From the NCBI RefSeq assembly GCF_963678635.1, contig NC_087062.1:96461705-96525704 (forward strand): a stretch of 64,000 nucleotides of DNA, given 5' to 3'. The DNA is from Symsagittifera roscoffensis (lineage: Eukaryota; Xenacoelomorpha; Acoela; Convolutidae). The notes beneath the pieces are model-generated. The model saw only the letters and a list, made by a program, of their open reading frames with translations. It did not search any database and had not been told where the DNA came from. Both the position numbers and the translations under genes were made by a program. This document shows, in pieces, positions 8,653 to 18,046 of the stretch. Within the stretch, counting starts at the first letter, position 1; every line of letters begins with the position of its first letter.

Positions 8653-11600
8653 GCGTTAGAACCGTCCTTGTTGATGAACCTCCGTTATCATGAATGGTCC
8701 CCTCCACTTCTTGAGTAGTTTCTTTGTTCCTAACTTCATATGGCTTTGCTCGTAATATTTTTTCGTCGTATTTCCTGCGTTGCCTCATTTGCGCTTGCGC
8801 CGTGTTCCTCCTGCATAGCTCGTTCAATTCCTGTTGTCTTTTGATCGCTTCTTTCACGTATGCCTGAGGCGACGTCCTTTTCCCTTCGTATTCCGGGTAA
8901 AAGAATGTCAGAGGCATTGCTCTCTCCCTGCCCGTCAACATCATGAAAGGACTGATGCCCGTAGTTGAGTGCTGTGTACTGTTGTAGGCTCCTACTACCT
9001 GTGGCAGGTATTTGTCCCAGTCCGTCATGTATCTTGAGCAGTACACCCTTAACATGTTGACCAGTGTCCTGTTTTGTCTCTCTACCAACCCATTGGTCTG
9101 TGGATGATAGGTTGTCGAGTGTGCTTGAGCAATGTGCGATCTCTTCATCAATTCTTTTGTCAAGTCCCCTACAAAAGCTTTGCCGTTGTCCGACTGGAAA
9201 GTCATTGGACAACCATACCGCGATATCCAATGCGTTATCAGATGATCACATGTCTCTTCGGCCGAGGCTGTTTGGCACGGGACCGCTTCCGCCAACTTTG
9301 TGAAGTGATCTATTATAACCAGTATCTGGTTATATCCCGACTCCGTCATGCAGATTTTTTGATGGTCTATCTGCACCACTTCATTGAACTCTGAGCTCTC
9401 AACGGACTTGAGGGGAAACTTCATCTTCCTTGGGTCTTTTACCTGGAGACATGCCAGGCAGGCATTCACCCATCTCTCGCAAGCTTTTCTCATTCCTGGC
9501 CAATCAAACCTGTGAAGTATCCTTTGTTGTACTTTGTCTATCCCCTGGTGGCCCATCTGGTCGTGCGATCTGAAAAGCACCTCCGTTTGATACAACTGTG
9601 GCAGTATGATGAGGTTGTGTTTGTGTAATATCTTCTCCTCATCTTTCCTCTTGCATGCTACCACCCCATCAGCTGTGTGGTAGAGTAAGTCTTTTTTCTC
9701 TTTGTAGAACTGGCTCAAGATCTTGTAGCTGTCTTCCTCGAGTTCCCCCTTCTCCTTGACCCCCGACTGGATCCATTTGGAGAGGTTACTTGTCATTTTG
9801 TCATTCTTTTGGGCTCTTATTAGGTCTGACAGCCTATATATTGCCTTGACATGCTCCTTTAGCGCCATGATCTGTCCATTCATCTCACCAGGTTTGTGGA
9901 TGTCATCACTCAGCTTCACGCATATCATCCTTTTCACGATTTTCATATCATCTTCTGGCACCAGATTCGTTCTGATGTTTGAGTTGCATGATAGTTCCCT
10001 GAATTGTTTCCTTGCGACCGCAATTTTCTCAAGTTCCTCACCACCTCGCATCTCCTGTATGTCCATGTTGTATGTTCCTGAAGATGGATCCGTCTGTAAC
10101 TCCCTGTCGTGGTGCCTTGTCTTCTCTTCCGCCAGTATCATGCACAGACTGTCCTGGTTTTCGCTGCTCTCATCCGAGTCTTCATCCCATCCTTCACGCT
10201 CCCCGGACAATTTTCCTTCTCCGGTTCCTTCTTCCGTGAACCTGGAACACTCCCCGGACTCTTGACCTAGTCCCAGGTGTTCAGTATCTTCCTTGAACGT
10301 CACTTTCTTTTTCCTAACCCTGGTCTGCTCCAGAATGTCTTCGGGGATTTTGTCCACTAGTGACCGCACGACATCTTTGCTGTCAGTGACGCTTCCTCTT
10401 GATGAGTCAGTATCGTTCACTGTCTCTTTTCTCCGAAGTATAGTGAATTCCGGTTTCTCTGTACCCTTCTCCTGGATCACTGGCTTATCATCTGATAGTT
10501 TCTCGAGCAACCTCATTAAGTCATCATCTATCTGTGCAGTTCCTGCTTCCACCTGGTTAAGATCATAGCCTTTTGCCTTGAGCGTCTCCCTCACGACCTT
10601 CGACTTGAGTATAATCTCAATCGGAATCCTCTTGCTCTTCCTCAAGATGGTCTTCTCTGGAGGCTCTTTGGGCAATTCAGGATGATCTTCTATCGGTTTG
10701 CCTGACTTGTCCAGCCATCTCGTGAGTGGAAGACTGTCGTACGTTTCCTTGTCCATGAATGAGAAGCCATCTTTGATTTCAGGTCTGTCTGCTTCTCTTT
10801 GCTCTTGTCTCTCATAGAACTCCGTCTTCTTACTCAAGCTGTCGGCATTCTGATGTTTATCTCGCGTTCTATGCTCAATTATCATGTTGTATCCGTCCAG
10901 GCGAACTATCCACCTCCCAATGTAACTTTGGTCCATTGAGTACGTTTTCAGCCAGCTCAGTGCTCTGTTGTCGACTCGCAACTTGAATGGCTCACTGCCC
11001 AGGTATGCCCTGTATTTCTCGACAAAGGTAACCACCGCGAACATTTCAGCTTTCGGTGCTCCGTACTTCATTTCCGTGTCACTCAGGACTTTGCTCCCGT
11101 ACGCTATTGGTCTCAAGACTGTCTTCCCATTCCATTCTTGTTCTTGGTGGAGAATCCCAGAAATCGCGACCACCGACGCATCCGTGTCCAGCACGTACAT
11201 CCCTTTCTCAGTCGGCATACCCAGTACTGGTGCCTCACATAGCTCTTTCTTTATCCTCTGGAATGACTCTTCTGCTGCGTTGTTCCACGTGAACTTCTTG
11301 CCCTTGTGTCTCATTAATTGTTGCATCGGGTATACCTTGTCTGCATAGCCTTTGATGAACTCTCTATAATAGTTAGCGAAACCCAGGAAGCTCATCAACT
11401 GGTGCTCTGTCTTCGGTGATTTCCAGGTCAGGACTGCTTCCACGGCGTCCGTATCAGGTCTGATGCCGTGCTTGTCTACCATCCTGCCCAAGTATTTTAT
11501 TGAGTCCTTGAGTATCTCGCACTTTGATGGTTTACACTTTAGCCCCGACCTCTTCATGCATGCAAACACTTCGTCTAGTCTCTCAATGTGGTCTTCCAGT

Positions 11601-12757
11601 GTTGGTGTCGCTATTACCACGTCATCCACGTAGCACATTACCAGGTTGCCATACTTCTTCGTTACGCCTATCAGCGCGTGTGCCATCAACCGCTGAAACG
11701 TGGCTGTGGCATTGCAAAGTCCAAACGGCATCCGTTTCCATTGAAACAGACCCAACTCGCAGGCAAACCCTGTCTTGTCCCTGTCCTGCTTCCTTAGTGG
11801 TACTTGCCAAAAGGCCGAGCCTAAATCAAGAGTCGTAAAAAATTTTGCATCACCTAACTTCGAGAGGCTCTCATCAATCCTAGGTATGGGATAGGCATCC
11901 TTCACCGTGACGGAGTTCAGGTATCGAAAGTCACAACAAAACCTCAACTGGTCGCCTTTCTTTTTGGCCATCACTACTCCACACGCCCACGGTGACTTGG
12001 ATGGCTCTATCATGTCATACTCTAGTAACGTCTCGATCTCTTTTCTACACGCGTCCGATTTGTGTGGGGTCATGCGCCTCGCCCCCTCCCTGTGTGGTAC
12101 CGCGTTTTCCTCAAGTTCTATTTCATGCTCAACGAAATTGCAACAACCGATATCCGCCTTATGCCTCGAAAAAACATCCTCGTTCCGCTCTAGTACGTCC
12201 TTGATGGCTTCGAGCTGTTCATCTTTCAGTTTGCCCCTCAAATGTTCAATCTCCGGCAGAACCGGTTTTTCATTTTGCATTTCATCTAGTGTGGGTCGCT
12301 CTGGAAAGTTCGAACAGCTCGAAAGACCATCATCCGTTTCTGACTTAAGTGATTTAATAAGACCTGAAGAATCTTTTATTTTCTGCAATCGTCTCAAGAT
12401 ACAAATTTTGTCCCTGTGATTGGGACAATCAATAACTTCATTTTGTTTTGAGTTCTCAATTGTTTCATATCGAGTTTTAACCGGTAAAGCATATCCCAGT
12501 TTCCTCCCTCTCTGTATCGTGATCGGTATATCAAGGGTATTCAACAAGACACTGACGCAGAGGCCGCTCTTCGTTATCGAAAATGATCTTCCTAAAACAG
12601 CAGCACTTTGACTATTAGGATTCGGAACTACGCACACTTGCTTGTTGTCACTTAGTTCATTATAATTTTTCATCCTCAAGCTTACGATTGCCGCTTCATT
12701 AGCTTTTAACCTCACTCTCCTACTCAAGAATACCGGTGCTTTGTTTTCATTCGCCAT
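8624..12757 (-). CDS. pol: Pol of the left gypsy element (RT, RNase H, integrase)
   Basis: A 1377-aa intact ORF copying element RNA into DNA and inserting it. Residues 1-150 are the linker that usually joins protease and RT. The RT spans about 225-480 with LRFCCDFRYLN, the TTLDLGSAFWQ block, MPFGLCNA and the catalytic YVDD near residue 379. RNase H follows with LDTDAS. The integrase has an HHCC zinc domain near 1065-1105 (HDQMGH then CLACLQ) and a DDE core with Asp near 1125, Asp in FQSDNG near 1190 and Glu in TNGLVERQNR near 1224. Protease is not here but at the end of the preceding ORF. The ATG starts 2 nt after the gag-protease stop, so pol is probably made by reinitiation rather than frameshifting. 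The C-terminus overlaps accessory ORF 3. Confidence 0.95.
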   Translation of the reverse strand: MANENKAPVFLSRRVRLKANEAAIVSLRMKNYNELSDNKQVCVVPNPNSQSAAVLGRSFSITKSGLCVSVLLNTLDIPITIQRGRKLGYALPVKTRYETIENSKQNEVIDCPNHRDKICILRRLQKIKDSSGLIKSLKSETDDGLSSCSNFPERPTLDEMQNEKPVLPEIEHLRGKLKDEQLEAIKDVLERNEDVFSRHKADIGCCNFVEHEIELEENAVPHREGARRMTPHKSDACRKEIETLLEYDMIEPSKSPWACGVVMAKKKGDQLRFCCDFRYLNSVTVKDAYPIPRIDESLSKLGDAKFFTTLDLGSAFWQVPLRKQDRDKTGFACELGLFQWKRMPFGLCNATATFQRLMAHALIGVTKKYGNLVMCYVDDVVIATPTLEDHIERLDEVFACMKRSGLKCKPSKCEILKDSIKYLGRMVDKHGIRPDTDAVEAVLTWKSPKTEHQLMSFLGFANYYREFIKGYADKVYPMQQLMRHKGKKFTWNNAAEESFQRIKKELCEAPVLGMPTEKGMYVLDTDASVVAISGILHQEQEWNGKTVLRPIAYGSKVLSDTEMKYGAPKAEMFAVVTFVEKYRAYLGSEPFKLRVDNRALSWLKTYSMDQSYIGRWIVRLDGYNMIIEHRTRDKHQNADSLSKKTEFYERQEQREADRPEIKDGFSFMDKETYDSLPLTRWLDKSGKPIEDHPELPKEPPEKTILRKSKRIPIEIILKSKVVRETLKAKGYDLNQVEAGTAQIDDDLMRLLEKLSDDKPVIQEKGTEKPEFTILRRKETVNDTDSSRGSVTDSKDVVRSLVDKIPEDILEQTRVRKKKVTFKEDTEHLGLGQESGECSRFTEEGTGEGKLSGEREGWDEDSDESSENQDSLCMILAEEKTRHHDRELQTDPSSGTYNMDIQEMRGGEELEKIAVARKQFRELSCNSNIRTNLVPEDDMKIVKRMICVKLSDDIHKPGEMNGQIMALKEHVKAIYRLSDLIRAQKNDKMTSNLSKWIQSGVKEKGELEEDSYKILSQFYKEKKDLLYHTADGVVACKRKDEEKILHKHNLIILPQLYQTEVLFRSHDQMGHQGIDKVQQRILHRFDWPGMRKACERWVNACLACLQVKDPRKMKFPLKSVESSEFNEVVQIDHQKICMTESGYNQILVIIDHFTKLAEAVPCQTASAEETCDHLITHWISRYGCPMTFQSDNGKAFVGDLTKELMKRSHIAQAHSTTYHPQTNGLVERQNRTLVNMLRVYCSRYMTDWDKYLPQVVGAYNSTQHSTTGISPFMMLTGRERAMPLTFFYPEYEGKRTSPQAYVKEAIKRQQELNELCRRNTAQAQMRQRRKYDEKILRAKPYEVRNKETTQEVEGTIHDNGGSSTRTVLTLEYWASGTL

Positions 12758-12759
12758 TA

Positions 12760-15700
12760 TTAATTTACCGGTTTGATTGCGTACCTCCTATCCGGGTTCC
12801 GTATCCTGAACATTGCATTATTTAGATCAATCGTTACGTCGAAATTCCTGATGAAGTCTCTGCCCAAAATGAATTGGTCAGATTCATCTAGGTTTTCTAC
12901 CACGATGAAGCTCATCCACAGGTTACGTTCCCCCAAATTGAGGGCTATTATCGGCGTCCTGCCCAGCACCCGTAGGGCCCCTTTGTTTGCAGCTGACAGC
13001 CGTATTCTCGAGTCTATCAAGTCACCTTTGTCAAAGCCCATCTTCTCCCAAGTTTCGATTGGTATAACGCTCAAGACTGCTCCCGTGTCAAGCAACCCAC
13101 GCAACTGAGTCTTTTTGCCACTTATATCCAGCACGTGCCCTGTCACATCTGCCTCCGTCCCGATGTGCATTGCATCTTCCTCAAGCATGGCGCAGTGTCC
13201 AATCGATCTCACTTTCAATTCTTCTTTCCCTACGTAGATTTGTCCAATTAGGTCTTCGTCACATGTTATCATCGTCTTGGTATAGATGTTAATCCCATCT
13301 ATATTTAGCATCACCTCGTGTGGACCGTAAGCTTCAGTATATCTGCTATCAACACGCACCGACTTGCTGCCCCCTCTCATGAGTAGTGCTCTCAGTGCTC
13401 TAGAAGTCGTTTGTGGGCTTATACCACTCAAATAGTCTGCATACACGTCAATGTGCATTATCGTCTGGTCGCTCGGCTCGCCCAAGTTTCTGGTTACCTC
13501 GTGGCCGCCCACTGTGATTATCGACATTATCCTTGCCCCGATTCTCGATATGCCAAAAGGTTTACCTGTCACCATTTTCACAGTATTGCAATTCCCTGTC
13601 TTCGTTGAGCCTGGTACAGCCTCTGGTATTTGTTTCGATCCGGTTAATGCTTCGTTAAAATTCTGTCTTTCTATCTCCAGCTTTAGTCGTTGCTCTATTT
13701 CTTTCGCAGCCAGATCCTGTTTCACTTTGGCAATTGCTTCCGTCGCCGCTTTCTCATAATTTATCTCTAGAGAGTTCCCTGCCGCGGATTCTATGGCATC
13801 ATTAACATGTGATACAGCTTTCACTGTTTTCGTCGGCAATTCCGTGCTTGGTGCTCCTAAGTTCCTCGATTCAAATTCGTTTTGCCTGTTCCGCTGATTC
13901 TGCACCGCCGCTAATGCCAACTTATGTTTAGGGTGACTCTGGTCCTTGACCACTTCCCAGAACAAGGGACAATCCATTCGGAAGTGCCCCTCCTGGTTAC
14001 AGAAGAAGCATCTTGCGCCTATCTTGATGATTAAGCCACTATAGTACTCGTGTTCCTCCATCTGGCTCATGTCCTCCTCATCTGGTGCATATCCTAGACT
14101 CTTCATGCCTTGTTTGTATGTTGTGCAGTCAGCCACGTGGTGATCCGCCGACCCGCAGTTCGCGCATGATCTGCGCTTGTCCATGTCATCTCTAGGTTTG
14201 TACCATGACGACCTCTGCGGTTGACTTCCCCCTTGCGTGTTCCTGTTTTCTGAATACGAGTATTTCTTGGGTTTCATCAGCATGTATTCCCTTGATTTCT
14301 GTCTCATTTCTTCTGGGGTTGGTGCGCTGTCTTTCGACAATGTGTAGTATGTTGCTAACATTGTCCTTAAGTCGTCACTTTTTACCCCATCAATGAACTT
14401 CGAGGCAATGCTAAAGTTTCTTCTGTTTGTCGACTCCTCTGGGTCACTCCTTCTTCTCAAGCTCTCGAGATCATCTAGGAACCGATCTATTGACTCGTCG
14501 TCCCTCTGCCTTCTCTTTTCAAATCGCATCATCGCTTGGTGACCCTTCATGCCTGACCCGAATCGATTCAGCAATATCTCGAAGATCTTGTCCGCGGTAT
14601 CGCGTTCTTCTTCTTTCTTCGCAACCACGCATTTTAATGCTGTGCCTTCTAAATTGCTGAGTATGGCTGTGCATGCTTGTCTTTCATCGTTCAAGTTGTC
14701 TTGCTCTAGATGTAATCTCATCACTTCCACCCACGTGTCAATGCATCCATCTGAGTCGTCTTTGAATTCTTTTGGCTTCTTGAAGGTTTTTCTTGATTTC
14801 CCATCTCTCCTATCGCTCGAGTTAGTGTTCCTCGTGGCAAAGGCCTCTAGAGTCCTGTTCATCATCTCCCAAGTGTTTGCCCATGTCATAGCATCCGGAC
14901 CTGCGTTGCTGTTAGCTGTCGAGTCCCCCGGACCAGTCGTTGTACTTGACATTCCATTCTTCATGATTGTTTTAGCAGCTGTTGGTGCTATGCTCACCGT
15001 ATCCCGGGTTAAGGGCAACGGTGTCGATTGCCGTTTGTTCCTTTGTGGTTCCACAAAGTCAACTCTGGTGCCTTGCGCGCGATCCGCTGCCGGTCTTTCT
15101 TGTGAGGTAGAATTACTCAAGATTGCATCCAATTTCGCCTGTATTGCACACGAACTCTCGGCCTGATTTTTGCTCATTGTGTCCATTCTCTTTTCCAGGC
15201 TACCTAATTGGCTGTTGACATCATCATATCGGTTTTTTAACTGTTGCAAATCTTTTTTGATGTTCTTATCTCGTTCTTCATTGGTGGTTTCTACATTATC
15301 TGATATTTCCTTGAGTCTCTCTTCTGTTGCCTTGGCCAGGTTAAAATAACTATCCAGATACTCGTTTTTGTTGTATCTTAATTCTTTTCTTATCACTTCT
15401 CTGTCCTCTTCGCTGTGCTTCAGCTTTTTGTCGATCTGATTCAGTTTCGCCATCAAGTCACCTAGCTCAAGAGTAGCCTCTTCATGGTCAGCCGTCGGTT
15501 TTTCTTCGGCCGTCGCTTCTGCTCTAGTTTGTCCCTCTCTCGGATTGGCTTCTGTCGTCTTCGTGCTCACTGTTCCAAATGTTCGTGCTCTTTCAGCTTT
15601 TGGTTCTTCAGTCACGTTCTCTTTCGTTTTTATTCCGACCATCATCGCCAACCTTTCTGTAAAAGATGTCTTTTTTATTTGAGAGTCTTCTTTCACCGTT

Positions 15701-16050
15701 TCTTCGGTGTTGCCTATTGCATCTTCCACGTTGTCTATTGGTGAGAATTCTATGGGTTTCGAGTTTGGTTCTTCTGCATTGGGCATTGGAGTTGACTCCG
15801 TCGCTATTTTCCTTGTTTCATCAACACTTTGATCAGGTGTCTCTAGATCAATCTCGATGGTGGGTTCTACTCGTTCCCCTTCCATGCCCTCTCTTGCTCT
15901 GTTCTCCGCTGTACTCCTTGTGCTGACCATGTTAACTGAAAAGTTCTTCTTTGTTATCTTTGGGCCCATTGATGTTGTTTTGCGTAGCGACGAATTATAC
16001 TTTGCTTCGGTAGGTCTTTTTTCAGCTACCGGTACCCTGCTCCGCCTCAT
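12760..16050 (-). CDS. gag: Gag-protease of the left gypsy element
   Basis: A 1096-aa intact ORF that should form the particle and process the polyproteins. After a low-complexity N-terminus and a coiled-coil part (about 195-320), residues about 400-580 resemble the Ty3/gypsy capsid region. Two zinc knuckles follow: CANCGSADHHVADC near 628 and CFFCNQEGHFRMDC near 680. The C-terminal 120 residues are a retropepsin with LLDTGA near 985 and ILGRD near 1063. Gag and protease are thus fused while RT starts a new ORF, unlike the common gag/pro-pol split. The leftward neighbour pol begins 2 nt after its TAA. The leader upstream (16051-18000) holds satellites. Confidence 0.93.
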   Translation of the reverse strand: MRRSRVPVAEKRPTEAKYNSSLRKTTSMGPKITKKNFSVNMVSTRSTAENRAREGMEGERVEPTIEIDLETPDQSVDETRKIATESTPMPNAEEPNSKPIEFSPIDNVEDAIGNTEETVKEDSQIKKTSFTERLAMMVGIKTKENVTEEPKAERARTFGTVSTKTTEANPREGQTRAEATAEEKPTADHEEATLELGDLMAKLNQIDKKLKHSEEDREVIRKELRYNKNEYLDSYFNLAKATEERLKEISDNVETTNEERDKNIKKDLQQLKNRYDDVNSQLGSLEKRMDTMSKNQAESSCAIQAKLDAILSNSTSQERPAADRAQGTRVDFVEPQRNKRQSTPLPLTRDTVSIAPTAAKTIMKNGMSSTTTGPGDSTANSNAGPDAMTWANTWEMMNRTLEAFATRNTNSSDRRDGKSRKTFKKPKEFKDDSDGCIDTWVEVMRLHLEQDNLNDERQACTAILSNLEGTALKCVVAKKEEERDTADKIFEILLNRFGSGMKGHQAMMRFEKRRQRDDESIDRFLDDLESLRRRSDPEESTNRRNFSIASKFIDGVKSDDLRTMLATYYTLSKDSAPTPEEMRQKSREYMLMKPKKYSYSENRNTQGGSQPQRSSWYKPRDDMDKRRSCANCGSADHHVADCTTYKQGMKSLGYAPDEEDMSQMEEHEYYSGLIIKIGARCFFCNQEGHFRMDCPLFWEVVKDQSHPKHKLALAAVQNQRNRQNEFESRNLGAPSTELPTKTVKAVSHVNDAIESAAGNSLEINYEKAATEAIAKVKQDLAAKEIEQRLKLEIERQNFNEALTGSKQIPEAVPGSTKTGNCNTVKMVTGKPFGISRIGARIMSIITVGGHEVTRNLGEPSDQTIMHIDVYADYLSGISPQTTSRALRALLMRGGSKSVRVDSRYTEAYGPHEVMLNIDGINIYTKTMITCDEDLIGQIYVGKEELKVRSIGHCAMLEEDAMHIGTEADVTGHVLDISGKKTQLRGLLDTGAVLSVIPIETWEKMGFDKGDLIDSRIRLSAANKGALRVLGRTPIIALNLGERNLWMSFIVVENLDESDQFILGRDFIRNFDVTIDLNNAMFRIRNPDRRYAIKPVN

Positions 16051-16299
16051 TATTTCTATTTACAATTGCTTTTATTTACAATTTTACTATATACACAATC
16101 CTATTCTAAGAATAAAATCTTTCGGGAAGGAAGAAAAAAATATATACAACGTGGTGAAAACCTTGTTTCAGTTCTCTTTATTAACTTTTCGAGAAACTTT
16201 CCTTATTTGTGGTCTCAACCGTACCTGGTTCCAATTAGTCTTGTTCTATCTTAATTCTGTCTTAAAACACTTCTTGTAATTTTACTTCAATTTTTACAC
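16051..16299. other. Leader directly upstream of gag, non-coding
   Basis: About 250 bp between the gag ATG and the satellite. It is AT-rich and shows no convincing reading frame or primer-binding site on the minus strand. It probably belongs to the 5' untranslated leader. Confidence 0.5.
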
Positions 16300-16985
16300 T
16301 GTCCCAAGACTTCCAATTGCCGTCCCTACTCTTCTTTGTACCGTCCCAGGCTTCTTTCTCCTGTCCCAAGACTGTTCGGTACCGTCCCAGTACTTTCCGG
16401 CCGTGTCCCAAGACTCTTGTCCAAGACTACTGTCCCAAGGCTAGTGTCCCAAGACTACTGTCCTAAGACTACTGTCCCAAGATTAGTGTCCCAAGACTAG
16501 TGTCCCAAGACTAGTGTCCCAAGACTAGTGTCCCAAGACCAGTGTCCCAAGACTACTGTCCCAAGACTACTGTCCCAAGACTAGTGTCCCAAGACCCTGT
16601 CCCAAGACCCTGTCCCAAGACCTTGTCCCAAGACCTTGTCCCAAGACCTTGTCCCAAGACCCTGTCCCAAGACCCTGTCCCAAGACCTTGTCCCAAGACC
16701 CTGTCCCAAGACCCTTGTCCCAAGACCCTTGTCCCAAGACCTTGTCCCAAGACCCCGTCCCAAGACCTTGTCCCAAGACCCTGTCCCAAGACCCTGTCCC
16801 AAGACCCTTGTCCCAAGACCTTGTCCCAAGACCTTGTCCCAAGACCCTGTCCCAAGACCCTTGTCCCAAGACCCTGTCCCAAGACCCTGTCCCAAGACCA
16901 CTGTCCCAAGACTGTACTGTCCCAAGACTGTCCCCAGACTGCTCTGTCCTAAGACTTCTTCGGCACTGTCCCAAGACTGTTGACA
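16300..16985. repeat. 13-15-bp satellite in the leader of the left element
   Basis: More than 30 units built on a TGTCCCAAGAC core with 2-4 variable bases between cores (period mostly 13 bp, some 14-15). The array is most regular from 16,560 to 16,900 and decays toward both ends. Because the unit length is not a multiple of three and contains no stop, all reading frames appear open through it; the resulting ORFs on both strands are artefacts. On the element's sense strand it reads as repeated GTCTTGGGACA. Position in the 5' leader suggests a packaging, splicing or enhancer role, which is speculation. Confidence 0.95.
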
Positions 16986-17849
16986 AGTGTCTGGGTGGTG
17001 GGACTTCTTCCCTCTTCGTTATGGGGACTTCTTGATTCGCCGTACCTTGTACCACCACTCAAGCTCTAGTAAAATTTTCCCAAAATCCTCTCTTAAAAAC
17101 CAAATGCCGACCCCCCTTTTTCTTATTTCTCTTTTTGGCTACCTCTATTTCAATGTTCCAAATAACTTGAGACCAAAACCTGTGCGCAGGTATCTTGTGA
17201 TCACCTGTTCGTACAAAATTTTAACACAAATCCTCACCAAAATGCAACAAAAATCTAAGCAAGAAAAAGTAATAAAAACAGAAAGATGAGCCCACCTAAA
17301 ATTCAAAGGTGACAAATGTCTACCTTCTATCGAAAAAAATGTCTTGTACCTAATTGCCACGCGTTTCCTTCCCCCCTGCTAGCGATCTTATGGGGTATTA
17401 CAAAAACTGTCTATGTCCCTTCCCCCTTACCAATCCGACCAGGGTACCTTCCTTAACTCGAGTTCAAATTTCGATATCCACCTAATATTACCAACGCGTG
17501 TTAATTTCTAATGTAACTAAGTCAACGATGTCGACTAATTAGTTACTCTAATTTCCCCCTTTTTACAATTTACAACCGCCAACCTCTAACTTAACCAGCC
17601 CCCCTTCTAACCTCCCCCCTTTTTAGCCCCCCTTCTTAAGCCTAAAATTACCTTAAGCGCCGGGTGCTAAACCTCTCAAGAGAAAACCGTAGACCTGTCT
17701 CCAGGCCTGCTCAAGTAAAAACGTTCCTCAAAACCGGGGAATGTCGCTTATCCTATTTTACACTTATCTCCTATAATGTAATGTGGATTTTAACGATACC
17801 CGTTCTGCCCAACTTGAGAACTCGAGAATTGCCAAATCCTTCTTGGCCG
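16986..17849. other. Non-coding leader between satellite and 70-bp repeats
   Basis: About 860 bp with pyrimidine-rich runs on the plus strand (for example CCCCCCTTTTT-like tracts near 17,110 and 17,600) and no convincing coding frame. No primer-binding site could be assigned. Confidence 0.5.
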
Positions 17850-18046
17850 CTTTCCCACTCGACTGGTCACCTGTTCCAGTCCAGTCTCCTATTGGTTCAG
17901 CTCAAGTGTCCCTGAACCACTTTCCCACTCGGCTGGTCACCTCTTCCAGTCAAGTCTCCTATTGGTTCAGCTCAAGTGTCCTTGAACCACTTTCCCACTC
18001 GGCTGGTCACCTCTTCCAGTCAAGTCTCCTATTGGTCCAGCTAAGT
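17850..18046. repeat. 70-bp tandem repeat, 2.8 copies
   Basis: Copies start at 17,850, 17,920 and 17,990 and are more than 90% alike by eye. Each unit has CTCCTATTGG, i.e. a CCAAT box on the minus strand, and one or two CTCAAG or TCAAGT words. The arrangement resembles an LTR or leader enhancer array of the minus-strand element. Confidence 0.9.

Noticed and set aside
16300-16985. A CRISPR-like array
   Set aside because: Units are contiguous with no unique spacers, and the window is eukaryotic.
16542-17058. Overlapping ORFs on both strands with SQDLVPRPCPKT or LGTGSWDKVLGQ repeats
   Set aside because: They are the translation of the 13-15-bp satellite in all frames; the unit has no stop codon on either strand.
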